Notes: generated by a model not told the origin, from the letters alone. Counted from the stretch's first letter, positions 24,583 to 33,232 are shown. The stretch: DNA of 51,655 bases from Schlesneria paludicola DSM 18645 (GCA_945862235.1 CAMAYU010000023.1:1-51655), one strand, 5' to 3'. Made by a program: numbers and translations.

Positions 24583-26562
24583 TTACGAGGCCCCTGCCAG
24601 TTGGATACGGCTGAGTTTCGCGTACTCGCCGTCGAGTTGCATCAGTTCGGCGTGGCTACCCGACTCGACGATGCGGCCTTGGTGCAGGACGTAGAGGCGG
24701 TCGGTTCGCTGGAGGGCGCTGATGCGGTTCGAGACGAGGATCGTGGTACGACCTCGTCCGGCGGTCGAGATCGCCTGTTGAATCTCATGCTCGGTTTCGG
24801 GATCGACGGCGGCAGTCGCGTCGTCGAGTAACAGGATCGGCGGATCGAGTAACAGCGCGCGTGCAATCGCCAGACGTTGGCGTTGGCCGCCCGACAAGTT
24901 CGAGCCGTGTTCGCCGATCATGCTGTCGTAGCCGGTCGGCAATTCCGTGACGAACTCATGCGCGGCCGCGAGCTTCGCGGCGTCCTCGATTCGCTCCAAC
25001 TCGGCACCGGGCTGACCGAAGGCGATGTTCGCGGCGACTGTGTTGCTGAACAAAAAGCTCTCTTGAAAGACGATGCCGAGGTTGCGACGCAGGTCGTGGA
25101 GATCGAGCTGCCGCACGTCGATGCCGTCCACGAGGACTCGCCCCGCAGTCGCGTCGTAGAACCGAGCAATCAAGTTGAGCAGCGCGGTCTTGCCCGCTCC
25201 GGTCTCACCCACGATCCCGATCGACTCACCCGGCGCGATCTCCAACGAGATGTCTTGTAGAACCGGCTGGCCCGGCACGAACGCGAACGAGACGTTCTCG
25301 AACGTCACCGCGCCGCGCGCCTGCGGGAGTCGTGTCGCGTTCGGAGGACTCTCAATTTCGATGTCGGCATCGAGCACCGCGAAGACACGCTCGGCACCGG
25401 TCAGGCTGCTCTGAATGCTGCTGGCGATGTTGATGATCTGACCGACTTGATTGGCGAACTCGTGTATGAGATTGGCGAACACAAACAAGCCCGCGCCGAG
25501 TGGCAGTTCACCGCGAATGACCAGAACACCGCCGTAGCCGATCACGATCATCTGGTTGATCTGCGTCAGAAAGCCCATCGTCGGCTGATAAAGACTGAGC
25601 TTCCAGAAGATGTCGTACTTCTGGTCTTTCACGGCGAGATTCGCCGCACGGAACCGCGCGATCTCATCGGCCTCCCGCGCGAAGCCCTTCACGACTTGAA
25701 TCCCCTGCACGTTCTCGGACAGCCGCAGGATGAGCTTGTCGCCGAGTTCACTGCTGCGCCGGTAGAGCGGACGAACGGACTTGGAAAACCAGACGGCTCC
25801 CACACAGAGCAGCGGCGATGCGAAGACGCACGCGAACGCCAGCGTCGCGTGGACCGACAGCATGTATGCGAGATAAACCGCCAGCGACAAGCTGACGGTG
25901 AGTACCTTCAGGATCACGCCATCGACGAATCCGCGTACCGCCTGCACGTCGCCCGCCACACGGTTGATGAGCGAACTGCTGTCGTGAGCGTCGAAAAAGC
26001 GGAAGCTCAGCCGCTGAAGTTTGTCGTAAACGTCGGTACGCAGTTGAATCACGATTCGTTGACTGAGCGCCGCTCCCGCGACTGCCGTGATGAACTTGAA
26101 CGCCGCCTGCACGATGGCCACGGCCAGTACCAGTCCGGCGATGAACACGATCCGCGTCATCACGCTCCACGCGACTGGCGGTTGCCAGCCGAGTGGCCAG
26201 CGTGGCGCGGGGCTGCCGGGTTGCAGCGACTCACGCAGCGCATCGATCCCGAGTCCGGCGAGACTCAACCCCGACAGGTTCAGCGCGACGAGCGTGAAGT
26301 TGAGTGTCACCACCAGCAAGCATCGGCCACGATAGCGCCAGCCCAAGCCCAACATGCGACGAACGAGCAGCCAACTCGACACGGGAGGAGCGGCATCCGT
26401 GAGCGAAGCAGCGGGCGGAGTCGGTACGGGTTTGGGAGCTGACACTGAGGGGAACACTTCGGCGGGAACGAGGCAATCAAAGCGAGTGAGTCGGAGGATG
26501 AACGGCCACGCAGAAGCGGTCAAGCAACGGAGTGAAGTCGCAGCAGCAGCCCCCGATTGCAT
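24583..26562 (-). CDS. ABC exporter half-transporter with degenerate ATPase site
   Basis: A 659-residue fused membrane-ATPase protein. The membrane domain (about 70-370) has the exporter type 1 fold. The ATPase domain (about 400-650) has Walker A 'GETGAGKT' and signature 'LSGGQRQR'. The Walker B region reads 'ILLLDDATAAVD', so the catalytic glutamate is aspartate (Asp581). The H-loop reads 'LVSNRIS', so the switch histidine is Asn612. Both changes are seen in the degenerate subunits of heterodimeric exporters, so a partner with a normal site is expected elsewhere. No partner gene is adjacent. The first 60 residues are non-conserved and the true start may be later. Substrate unknown. Confidence 0.9.
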   Translation of the reverse strand: MQSGAAAATSLRCLTASAWPFILRLTRFDCLVPAEVFPSVSAPKPVPTPPAASLTDAAPPVSSWLLVRRMLGLGWRYRGRCLLVVTLNFTLVALNLSGLSLAGLGIDALRESLQPGSPAPRWPLGWQPPVAWSVMTRIVFIAGLVLAVAIVQAAFKFITAVAGAALSQRIVIQLRTDVYDKLQRLSFRFFDAHDSSSLINRVAGDVQAVRGFVDGVILKVLTVSLSLAVYLAYMLSVHATLAFACVFASPLLCVGAVWFSKSVRPLYRRSSELGDKLILRLSENVQGIQVVKGFAREADEIARFRAANLAVKDQKYDIFWKLSLYQPTMGFLTQINQMIVIGYGGVLVIRGELPLGAGLFVFANLIHEFANQVGQIINIASSIQSSLTGAERVFAVLDADIEIESPPNATRLPQARGAVTFENVSFAFVPGQPVLQDISLEIAPGESIGIVGETGAGKTALLNLIARFYDATAGRVLVDGIDVRQLDLHDLRRNLGIVFQESFLFSNTVAANIAFGQPGAELERIEDAAKLAAAHEFVTELPTGYDSMIGEHGSNLSGGQRQRLAIARALLLDPPILLLDDATAAVDPETEHEIQQAISTAGRGRTTILVSNRISALQRTDRLYVLHQGRIVESGSHAELMQLDGEYAKLSRIQLAGAS

Positions 26563-26600
26563 CTCGCCGGAGGGAACGATACATGCGATGCGTTTCTTGT

Positions 26601-26667
26601 CTTCATCCGCGCCCCGGCTTTGCCATCCGCGCTACTTCTTCCTTAACGGAATAGCGCGGATGAAGAC
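26601..26667. repeat. Hairpin in divergent promoter region
   Basis: A perfect 14-bp inverted repeat (GTCTTCATCCGCGC at 26601-26614, its complement at 26654-26667) with an additional GCGCTA/TAGCGC pairing inside. It lies between the divergent ABC exporter and sarcosine-oxidase-like genes. Confidence 0.8.
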
Positions 26668-26784
26668 GGGCAGAATCCAATTGGAGTGTCACTGTGGGGC
26701 AGTCAACGGTTCAACGAAATGTGTTTCATCAATACTGGCGCTTTCGCGCTTGATCCCCCCCTCAGTTCATCGGAGAAACCATTC

Positions 26785-27921
26785 GTGGCGGAGACGTTTG
26801 ATGTCGTGGTTCTTGGTGTCGGTGGGATCGGTTCGGCCGCGTGCTTGCATCTCGCACGCGGTGGGGCGCGCGTGTTGGGACTCGAACAATTCTCGCTCGT
26901 CCATGATCGAGGCAGTTCGCACGGCGAATCGCGGATCATCCGACAAGCGTACTTCGAGCATCCCGATTACGTGCCGCTCTTGCTCCGCACCTACGACCAC
27001 TGGCGCGACCTGGAGCGGGCGACGAACCAGACGCTGTTCCACCAGACCGGCCTGATTTTATCGGGGCGAGATGACAGCGAGACGATCGTCGGAGCGAGGC
27101 TTTCGGCAACGCTGCACGGTCTAACGTTGGAGTCGCTCAGTCCGGAGGCGGCTCACGCACGCTGGCCCGCGTTCCGCTTTCCACTCGATCACACGGTCGA
27201 GTTTGAACCGGCCGCCGGGACGTTGCGGGTTGAAGCGTGCGTGCAGGCTCACGTCGATGAGGCTCGCCGACACGGGGCCGATCTGCGCGACCATGAGACC
27301 GTGCGCGACTGGAACTCGAACGGAAACGCAGTCGTCGTCCGAACGGACTCGAACGAGTACCACGCGAAGTCATTGGTCATCACGGCGGGCGCATGGGCTA
27401 GCCGCTGCGTGGCCGATCTCGGTGTGCCGCTAAACGTGCTGCGAAAGTTCGTTGCATGGTTCCCGATTCGCAGCGGTGAGTACCGGGTCTCGCAGGGAAC
27501 TCCCACGTACTTCTTCGAGCAACCGCACGGCACGTTCTACGGCTTCCCGAGTCTCGACGGTCAGACGATCAAAGTGGCCGAACATTCCGGCGGACAAGTC
27601 GTGAGCGATCCGGCGACCGTTGATCGCACGCGGCATGACTCTGACACCGAGCGACTGAATGAATTCGTGGCCGCACACCTGACCGGGATCGAACCCGTTC
27701 CCGTGCGGCACTCGGTCTGTTTGTACACGGTCTCCCCCGATCAACACTTCGTCGTTGATCTCCATCCGCGCTGGCCCAACGTCGCCGTGGCGTGCGGCTT
27801 CTCAGGTCACGGCTTCAAGTTCGCCCCGGTGATGGGTGAGGTGCTGGCCGACTTGATCAAGCACGGTCGAACATCACTGCCAATCAGGTTTCTTGGGTTA
27901 AGCCGTTTCACTCCGGGATAG
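26785..27921 (+). CDS. Sarcosine oxidase/N-methyltryptophan oxidase-like FAD enzyme
   Basis: A 378-residue flavoprotein of the monomeric sarcosine oxidase (MSOX) group, which oxidises secondary amines or N-methyl amino acids and gives hydrogen peroxide. The N-terminus holds the dinucleotide motif 'VVVLGVGGIGSAACLHLA', followed by 'GSSHGESRIIRQAY', typical of the family. Cys312 in 'SVCLYTVSPDQHF' aligns with the cysteine that holds FAD covalently in MSOX (Cys315). 'GFSGHGFKFAPVMGE' closes the FAD domain. I chose GTG at 26785 with GGAG nine bases before it, giving the family's usual length; earlier in-frame starts would add 22 or 33 residues. Confidence 0.88.
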   Translation: MAETFDVVVLGVGGIGSAACLHLARGGARVLGLEQFSLVHDRGSSHGESRIIRQAYFEHPDYVPLLLRTYDHWRDLERATNQTLFHQTGLILSGRDDSETIVGARLSATLHGLTLESLSPEAAHARWPAFRFPLDHTVEFEPAAGTLRVEACVQAHVDEARRHGADLRDHETVRDWNSNGNAVVVRTDSNEYHAKSLVITAGAWASRCVADLGVPLNVLRKFVAWFPIRSGEYRVSQGTPTYFFEQPHGTFYGFPSLDGQTIKVAEHSGGQVVSDPATVDRTRHDSDTERLNEFVAAHLTGIEPVPVRHSVCLYTVSPDQHFVVDLHPRWPNVAVACGFSGHGFKFAPVMGEVLADLIKHGRTSLPIRFLGLSRFTPG

Positions 27922-27988
27922 CAGTCACGCGGCTAAGAGGAACCGCGTGCTACGCGATCCGATCTTCTTGTCGTCCTGCTCGCATTTC

Positions 27989-28057
27989 GTAGCTCAGGCG
28001 GCTCTCCCGAGACGCGTCGCCCATGTTGACGCATCTCAGGCGAGCCGCCTGAGCTAC
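27989..28057. repeat. Palindromic repeat, family D
   Basis: Perfect 16-bp arms (GTAGCTCAGGCGGCTC at 27989-28004, its complement at 28042-28057) enclose a further partly paired centre. A half copy (GAGCCGCCTCTGCTACGG) is seen near 35736. It is one of two palindromes in the 352-bp gap after the sarcosine-oxidase-like gene. Confidence 0.85.
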
Positions 28058-28169
28058 GGGTCGAAGTCAGTCACCCGCGCCGCCCGTTGAGACTTATCAT
28101 CCGCCCGCCTATTCTCTTGCCGCATTCTTCCACGTCATCACTGACGTAACCGACAGAAGCTAAAATGCA

Positions 28170-28229
28170 GGTGGCGTAAACCCGCGGATGCTTACCTACT
28201 GCCTCAAGAGTCCGAGGGCTTACGCCGCC
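28170..28229. repeat. Imperfect hairpin before the Ldh2-family gene
   Basis: GGTGGCGTAAACCCGCGGA (28170-28188) faces TCCGAGGGCTTACGCCGCC (28211-28229) with a few mismatches. Apart from this and the family D palindrome, the 27922-28273 gap shows no gene. Confidence 0.65.
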
Positions 28230-28273
28230 CGGCTCACCACTTTCTGTAGAAAACGTCTTCACTGAGACTCGTC

Positions 28274-29224
28274 ATGGAACCCAACTCATCTCACACCGAC
28301 GCAGCCGAGATCACGCACGTGGATCGTGCGTCACTGACCGCCCTCATCTTGAAGTTGCTCCAACGCAAAGGGATGTTTGCTGCGGAGGCCGAGATCGTGG
28401 CAGCGCGATTGATCGAGGCCGATTTGTGCGGGATGTCGGCCGAGGGTATCGGTTCGTTGCCGCAGTTTCTCGACGCGATGGATCTCGGTGACATCGACCC
28501 GCGTGCGCGGATCATCACGTTGCGTGACACTCCGGCAGCGGCACTGCTCGACGGCAGCACGGGGATGGGCCACGTCGCGACGACCCGTGCGATGCTGCTC
28601 GCGATTGAGAAGGCCCGCGCGGTCGGGACGGGAACCGTGGTCATCAAGAACAGCCGACTGTGCGGCGACGTCGGAGTGATCGCGCGACTGGCGGCCGATG
28701 TAGGACTGATCGGCTTCGTCACGAACAGCTTTGCCGAGTCTGTGACCAATGACGCGGGAGACCATGCGCTGGCGTGGGGACTGCCGACGCCCGATGCCTC
28801 GGCGTCGTTGGTCGTTCGCGAACGGAGCCTCAAGTTTGGCGACGCCCCTGCGTTGGCAATCGGATTCTTGGCGGCGGGTCTCGCGGGAGCCGAACCGATG
28901 TCGCGCAAACGCAAGGCGAACCGCGTGACCAACACGGTCGAACACCTTGTTCAGGCGATGGATCCCGATCAGTTCGGCTCGCGCGAAACACTGTTGGCGA
29001 AATGGGGACCGACTCTCGCCGCGCGGCAGCTCAGTTCAGATGTCGTCTCGAACGATGCGGAGGCATCTCACGCAGTGCCGCTGCAAGCTGGCGATGTTCA
29101 GGTGTTGTTGGAGTTTGCCGCAAAGTTCAACGTGGAGTTGGTTATGAGACCTCACGCAGCACAAAGTGAGAGCTTTCCGAGCGGGGCGGCGTCAGCCCCC
29201 CCCGGTTCTTCCAAAGCGGGCTGA
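28274..29224 (+). CDS. Malate/L-lactate dehydrogenase (Ldh2) family protein, probable pseudoenzyme
   Basis: A 316-residue protein with the Ldh2 (PF02615) layout. The family's 'GVxSHG' reads 'GMSAEG' here, and the catalytic 'NSxHxG' reads 'NSRLCG', so both characteristic histidines are missing. The later 'GTNP' region is also not recognisable. The gene is otherwise intact and in good frame, so it looks like a retained, non-dehydrogenase relative rather than fresh decay. Family members are usually 330-360 residues. The C-terminal 26 residues ('MRPHAAQSESF...KAG') are encoded by a family B repeat copy, which probably cut the original end short. Confidence 0.82.
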   Translation: MEPNSSHTDAAEITHVDRASLTALILKLLQRKGMFAAEAEIVAARLIEADLCGMSAEGIGSLPQFLDAMDLGDIDPRARIITLRDTPAAALLDGSTGMGHVATTRAMLLAIEKARAVGTGTVVIKNSRLCGDVGVIARLAADVGLIGFVTNSFAESVTNDAGDHALAWGLPTPDASASLVVRERSLKFGDAPALAIGFLAAGLAGAEPMSRKRKANRVTNTVEHLVQAMDPDQFGSRETLLAKWGPTLAARQLSSDVVSNDAEASHAVPLQAGDVQVLLEFAAKFNVELVMRPHAAQSESFPSGAASAPPGSSKAG

Positions 29225-29287
29225 CGCCCAAGAATCGAGGGGCTGACGCCGCCCCGCTCAGAGGTCTCATCACTGACCGCGCCAGGT
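29149..29287. repeat. 139-bp element, family B copy 2
   Basis: Matches the element at 10280-10414 over its full length, including GGTTCTTCCAAAGCGGGCT and CATCACTGACCGCGC, with a few substitutions and small insertions. It begins inside the Ldh2-family gene, provides that gene's tail and stop, and ends directly before the next gene. Confidence 0.9.
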
Positions 29288-29326
29288 ATGGTTCTTAGTT
29301 CTTGCATTTTCTCCCTCGGAGTTCTC

Positions 29327-29881
29327 GTGGTTCGCATTTTCTTGCCGTTGTCGTTGCTCAGCACGGTCACGTTGGTCGTGGCGCTGGTGTTGGGTCTGGC
29401 GATTGATGATCCGAAGGTTCTCGACAAGGCTGTTCAAGCGGGAGTGCAGTACCACTTTCTCGCGGCACTGGCGGCACTCGTCTTCTCGACGCTGGTCCAT
29501 GCGATCGTCTTGACCTACTTCATGGGGACCGGCCGCTGGATTGAAGAGACTTCCACCGCGTATCGGCTCGGTCCAGAGTTGTATGCGCGGAGCAAGTCCC
29601 TCAAGTACCAGACGATCCCAGCGATGGTCGGTTGCTTCGCGTTGCTGATCGCCACAGGGGCATTGGGAGCCGCCGCCGATCCCGCTGCCCCGATGCACTG
29701 GCGCGGCGGCTTCGGTCTCTCGGCTGCGACGATCCATCTGACCGCCGCACTGGTGACGGTCGTCGCCAACCTCGCCGTGAACTACTTGGAGTTCCGGGCA
29801 CTCGAACGCAACGGTGAGATCATCGACGAGGTTCTGACTCGGGTGAAACGAATCCGGCTGGAGAAGGGCCTCGCGGTGTAG
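29327..29881 (+). CDS. Hypothetical membrane protein
   Basis: A 184-residue protein with about four hydrophobic segments (near residues 5-25, 43-63, 97-117 and 135-155) and a charged C-terminal tail that could be a short coiled coil. I chose GTG at 29327 with GGAG in front; ATG 29288 lies right at the edge of the family B repeat and lacks a usable site. I do not recognise the family. A palindrome (29910-29973) follows it. Confidence 0.65.
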   Translation: MVRIFLPLSLLSTVTLVVALVLGLAIDDPKVLDKAVQAGVQYHFLAALAALVFSTLVHAIVLTYFMGTGRWIEETSTAYRLGPELYARSKSLKYQTIPAMVGCFALLIATGALGAAADPAAPMHWRGGFGLSAATIHLTAALVTVVANLAVNYLEFRALERNGEIIDEVLTRVKRIRLEKGLAV

Positions 29882-29909
29882 AGGCAACCGGCACGAGATC
29901 GCCCGGCAG

Positions 29910-29973
29910 CACCCACCCGAAGCGTGAGCGAGGAGTTCGATCCGCTATTCCTCGCTCACGCTTCGGGTGGGTG
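29910..29973. repeat. Palindromic repeat, family A copy 6
   Basis: Perfect 25-bp arms (29910-29934 and 29949-29973, core CACCCACCCGAAGCGTGAGC) with a 14-nt loop. This is the tightest copy in the window and would form a very stable hairpin after the membrane-protein gene. Confidence 0.9.
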
Positions 29974-30027
29974 TGCCCGCCCCAGATCCAATCCACGTTC
30001 GCAGCGATGACTCACCCCCGGATCACC

Positions 30028-31155
30028 ATGAACAGCACCACCTTCGCCGCTGACTTTTCTCACGCTCACGCTGTCATCGAGCAGGGGATCGAGCGCGGGT
30101 TACACACCGGCTGCCAGGTTTATGTCTCACTGAACGGCCGAGTGTTGGCGGACGCCGCCGTGGGGGAATCGCAGCGCGGCGTGGCGATGACAATCGACAC
30201 GATCAACCTGTGGCTGTCGGCCGGGAAGCCGCTCACGGCGGTGGCATTGTTGCAGCAGTGGGAGCATGGCGAACTCACGCTGGATGATCGCGTCGCTCGG
30301 TTCATTCCTGAGTTCTCTGCGGGCGGCAAGGGGCCGATCACGCTGCGACACTTGCTGACTCACACGGGCGGCTTTCGCATTGTCGAGACCGGTTGGCCCG
30401 AGGTGTCGTGGGACGAAACGATGGCCCGCATCTGCGCTGCGCCGCTGGAAGAGAACTGGGTGATCGGTCGTTCGGCGGGCTACCACACGTCATCGAGCTG
30501 GTTCATTCTCGGCGAGGTGCTGCAGCGAATCAGCGGTCGCGCTTATGCCGATCTCATCCGCGACAAACTGCTGTTACCGCTCGGCATGAACGATACTTGG
30601 GGGGCGATTCCCGTCGAACAACACGTCGCGTACGGCGAACGAATTGGCCGGATGTTCGCGCGGGAACAAGGTGAGCTGCGGATGCTCGACTGGCACGAGG
30701 CGACTCGTTGTGCAGCGGCCTCACCCGGCAGCAACACCCGCGGGCCGATCCGAGAACTGGGCCGCTTCTACGAGATGCTGTTGCGCGACGGCGAGGCTTC
30801 CGCCGGGCGCGTGTTGTCGCCGCAGAGTGTGGCGGCACTGACGGCGCGACATCGCGTCGGTGACTTCGATCAAACGCTGGGGCATGTGATCGACTTTGGC
30901 CTCGGCGTGATCGTGGACTCCAACCGCTACGGTCTCGACACAGTGCCGTATGGTTACGGTCGCCGTTGCTCACCGAGGACGTTCGGCCATGGCGGTGCTC
31001 AGTCGTCACAAGGTTGGTGCGATCCCGAGGCGGGGCTGGTCGTCGCGTACTACTTCAACGGGCGAGCGGGTGAAGGTCAGCACCAGCGCCGGGCCAAGGC
31101 TTTTAACGACGCGATTTGGTCCGACATTGGATTGGCTGAGACGCCGCAGTTGTAG
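30028..31155 (+). CDS. Beta-lactamase-fold serine hydrolase
   Basis: A 375-residue protein of the class C beta-lactamase/esterase group. The nucleophile motif SxxK is Ser64-Ala-Gly-Lys67 ('WLSAGKPLTAV'), Tyr152 in 'GYHTSSSWFILGE' is the likely general base, and 'FGHGGAQSS' (His321) stands where lactamases have KTG. HGG at this place is usual for esterases and D-aminopeptidase-like members. 'LRHLLTHTGGF' is also typical. No signal peptide is seen, so it is probably cytoplasmic. The start may instead be ATG 30007. A compact hairpin follows the stop codon. Confidence 0.88.
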   Translation: MNSTTFAADFSHAHAVIEQGIERGLHTGCQVYVSLNGRVLADAAVGESQRGVAMTIDTINLWLSAGKPLTAVALLQQWEHGELTLDDRVARFIPEFSAGGKGPITLRHLLTHTGGFRIVETGWPEVSWDETMARICAAPLEENWVIGRSAGYHTSSSWFILGEVLQRISGRAYADLIRDKLLLPLGMNDTWGAIPVEQHVAYGERIGRMFAREQGELRMLDWHEATRCAAASPGSNTRGPIRELGRFYEMLLRDGEASAGRVLSPQSVAALTARHRVGDFDQTLGHVIDFGLGVIVDSNRYGLDTVPYGYGRRCSPRTFGHGGAQSSQGWCDPEAGLVVAYYFNGRAGEGQHQRRAKAFNDAIWSDIGLAETPQL

Positions 31156-31175
31156 GACGGGCACTCTTGCCCGTC
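31156..31175. terminator. Probable bidirectional terminator
   Basis: GACGGGCA and TGCCCGTC (8-bp perfect stem, 4-nt loop) lie exactly between the stop codons of two convergent genes. There is only a short T-rich tail. The same sequence is common as a dispersed repeat, so it may be both. Confidence 0.55.
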
Positions 31176-31180
31176 TTGGC

Positions 31181-31678
31181 TTAGGGTTGGACGACCGCGC
31201 TGTTTCGCTTCGACTTGCGTGGCTTGGGGATCTCAACGGCCTGCGACTTGAGTAGGTCGTCGAGTTCCTCTTTCGCCACGACCCAGCCTCGGCATCCTGA
31301 GCTGCCGCACAGGCACTTGATCGCCCCCGAGGCGGCCCATTGGTAGTCGATCGTCAGCTCCTCCCCCTTGGAAATGTCGAGCAAGGCTTCAACATGAACT
31401 TCAGGAGGCGCGGGAGTTCCGTCTTCGTACTCGGCATCAACCGTATGGAGATGGCTATTCGGAACACAGCAGTGGTTGAGGTAGCGGAACGGAGCATGCG
31501 GTTCGAGCGACAGGGGATCACCGAGGTCGATGCAGTACGACGACGCATAGTCGGGGTCGTCGAGGATCTTGCCCGTGACCACACCGAGTGTTGTTCCTGC
31601 TGGGATATCCTGCCTCGCGAAGACGCCTCGACCAAAAGGAACCTTGCCCACTCGCACCCACGGATTGCCGACTGCCAT
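31181..31678 (-). CDS. SET-domain protein (lysine methyltransferase-like)
   Basis: A 165-residue compact SET protein. It has 'GKVPFGRGVFARQDIPAGT' at the start, the cofactor motif 'LNHCCVPNSH' (NHxxxPN), 'GEELTIDYQW' with the catalytic tyrosine, and a post-SET cysteine cluster 'CLCGSSGCRG' that probably binds zinc with the upstream cysteine. It would transfer methyl from SAM to protein lysines; the target is unknown. The start is ATG 31678 after GAGGAG. It is divergent from the CobW-like gene, sharing a 166-bp promoter region. The C-terminus is lysine- and arginine-rich. Confidence 0.88.
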   Translation of the reverse strand: MAVGNPWVRVGKVPFGRGVFARQDIPAGTTLGVVTGKILDDPDYASSYCIDLGDPLSLEPHAPFRYLNHCCVPNSHLHTVDAEYEDGTPAPPEVHVEALLDISKGEELTIDYQWAASGAIKCLCGSSGCRGWVVAKEELDDLLKSQAVEIPKPRKSKRNSAVVQP

Positions 31679-31844
31679 CGTGTCTCCTCGTTGAATCGTG
31701 CTCAGACCGCCTTGATCGCGGGAGGTCGGTCTTGGAAAGGGCGACACGATAACGGAGGCTCTGCGCGAGTCAACCGTGCGAGGTATAACCGCGACCGTCT
31801 GCTCCACCGCACCAACCACTGCCTGCTCACTGAGGACTCCACTC

Positions 31845-32858
31845 ATGACCACCGAACGCCCGCGCGTGCCGACCAATCTCATTACCGGCTTTCTCGGCGT
31901 CGGCAAGACGACGACCATCTTGAATCTGTTGTCACAACGACCGGCTGATGAGCGTTGGGCGATCCTCGTCAATGAGTTCGGTGAGGTCGGGATCGACGGT
32001 GCGATTCTCGGTGGCTCGGGGAGCGAGGGCGTGGTCGTGAGTGAGATCGCGGGAGGTTGCTTCTGTTGTTCATCGAGTGAACCGCTCGACTTCTCGCTGA
32101 TTGAACTGTTGCATCAGACGAAGCCGCAGCGCGTGCTGATCGAACCGACCGGGTTGGGACATCCGGCAGCGGTCCTCGACACCCTGCGCGGTCCGTGGTT
32201 TCGCGAGCTGATCGACTTGCGAGCCACGATCTGCGTGGCCGATCCCGCCGACTTTGCCACGCCGCGCATTGCTGCGTCGCCGGTCTTTCAAGATCAGTTG
32301 CACATGTCCGACATCGTGCTGGTCAACAAAACGGATCGCGCTCCGTCAGAACAGACCGCCGCGTTTCTGACTCATCTGCGCGAACTGTTTCCGCCCAAGT
32401 TGCAGGTCATCTGCACGACGCACGGCCACTGCGATGCCGCGCTGCTCGACGCCGACATCTCGGCGCTGCGCGTTCCGTTGTTCCCCAACGCGCATCCGCC
32501 TCAGACCGCGAGTGCATCGTCGGACCAACCGGCTCCCGTCGCCATGTTGCTGCCAGGGAAACCGATGCGGAAAGAGAGTCCTCAGAACGACCGAGCCGCC
32601 TGCGGGTGGATCTTCTCGCCGTTCGATCGCTTCAGCCGACTGGCGTTGATGGAAGCCCTCGGCGGCAGTTTGGAGGTCCATCGCTTGAAGGGCGTCTTCA
32701 ACGTCGGAGCCGAATGGCTGCTGTTCAACCGCGTGGGAGGCGACCTGACGTGCGAGTCGATCCCCTACTGCCGCGACAGCCGCATCGAAGTCATCCTCGA
32801 CCAGCCCTGCTACGACTGGACCGAGTTCGAGCGAGTGCTGCTCGCGTGTTTGAAGTGA
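31845..32858 (+). CDS. CobW-like G3E-family GTPase (metal chaperone)
   Basis: A 337-residue GTPase. Motifs are Walker A 'GFLGVGKTT', the metal-binding CxCC in 'GGCFCCSSS', 'IEPTGLGHP' and the guanine motif 'NKTD'. G3E proteins of the CobW/COG0523 group deliver zinc or cobalt to client enzymes. The C-terminal CobW_C region (about 245-337) is shortened, with an acidic/proline insert before it. The start is ATG 31845 with GAGGA nine bases upstream. It is divergent from the SET gene; tRNA-Leu lies after it on the other strand. Confidence 0.9.
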   Translation: MTTERPRVPTNLITGFLGVGKTTTILNLLSQRPADERWAILVNEFGEVGIDGAILGGSGSEGVVVSEIAGGCFCCSSSEPLDFSLIELLHQTKPQRVLIEPTGLGHPAAVLDTLRGPWFRELIDLRATICVADPADFATPRIAASPVFQDQLHMSDIVLVNKTDRAPSEQTAAFLTHLRELFPPKLQVICTTHGHCDAALLDADISALRVPLFPNAHPPQTASASSDQPAPVAMLLPGKPMRKESPQNDRAACGWIFSPFDRFSRLALMEALGGSLEVHRLKGVFNVGAEWLLFNRVGGDLTCESIPYCRDSRIEVILDQPCYDWTEFERVLLACLK

Positions 32859-32929
32859 GGGCTACGGCGACCGGAAGGTGAGGGCAGACAACTCTGTCCG
32901 CTCGCCTAAAAAGTCGCTCCAAACGGGAA

Positions 32930-33015
32930 TGGCCGAGGCGGGGTTCGAACCCGCACGTCGCTTTCGCGACACCGGATTTTAAGTCCGATGCGTCTGCCTG
33001 TTTCGCCACTCGGCC
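32930..33015 (-). tRNA. tRNA-Leu (anticodon UAA)
   Basis: Read on the minus strand, a 7-bp acceptor stem GGCCGAG/CTCGGCC closes an 86-nt tRNA with D-arm, an anticodon loop centred on TAA inside CGGACTTAAAATCCG, a long variable arm (GTCGCGAAAGCGAC) as expected for leucine, and a T-arm with GTTCGAA. The discriminator is A. The 3' CCA is not encoded. Confidence 0.95.
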
Positions 33016-33147
33016 AAGAGTGTTTCTTCCAAAGTGTTGAGCAATGCCGGGAGTTGTTACTTGCTCGCGTAGGCTGTTGTCAAACGGTGGTCGATAACAC
33101 CCTGAGACACGGGGGCGGGATCGCAGCACACTCTCGCATTTCCAAAG

Positions 33148-33232
33148 GTGTGGCTGGGGTCGGCGCTTCGCTGCCCCAGCGAGATGAGGCCCGCTTCAGT
33201 CTGGGGGCGGCGAACGCCGATCCCAGCCACAC
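33148..33232. repeat. Palindromic repeat, family G copy 1
   Basis: GTGTGGCTGGGGTCGGCG (33148-33165) faces CGCCGATCCCAGCCACAC (33215-33232), one mismatch. A second copy starts at 51580 and runs out of the window. It lies between tRNA-Leu and the DUF1501 gene. Confidence 0.88.

Noticed and set aside
24535-24592. A tRNA-like 3' half on the minus strand (GTTCGAGTCCCGGCTCAC with an upstream CTCGTAATC like a threonine anticodon loop) at the end of the ABC exporter gene.
   Set aside because: The T-arm and anticodon stems do not pair properly and the exporter stop codon lies inside it, so it is probably chance; a covariance search would settle it.
2113-29973. Possibility that the regularly recurring family A repeats form a CRISPR array.
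   Set aside because: The copies lie kilobases apart between genes, are palindromic over their full length and have no spacer units or cas genes.
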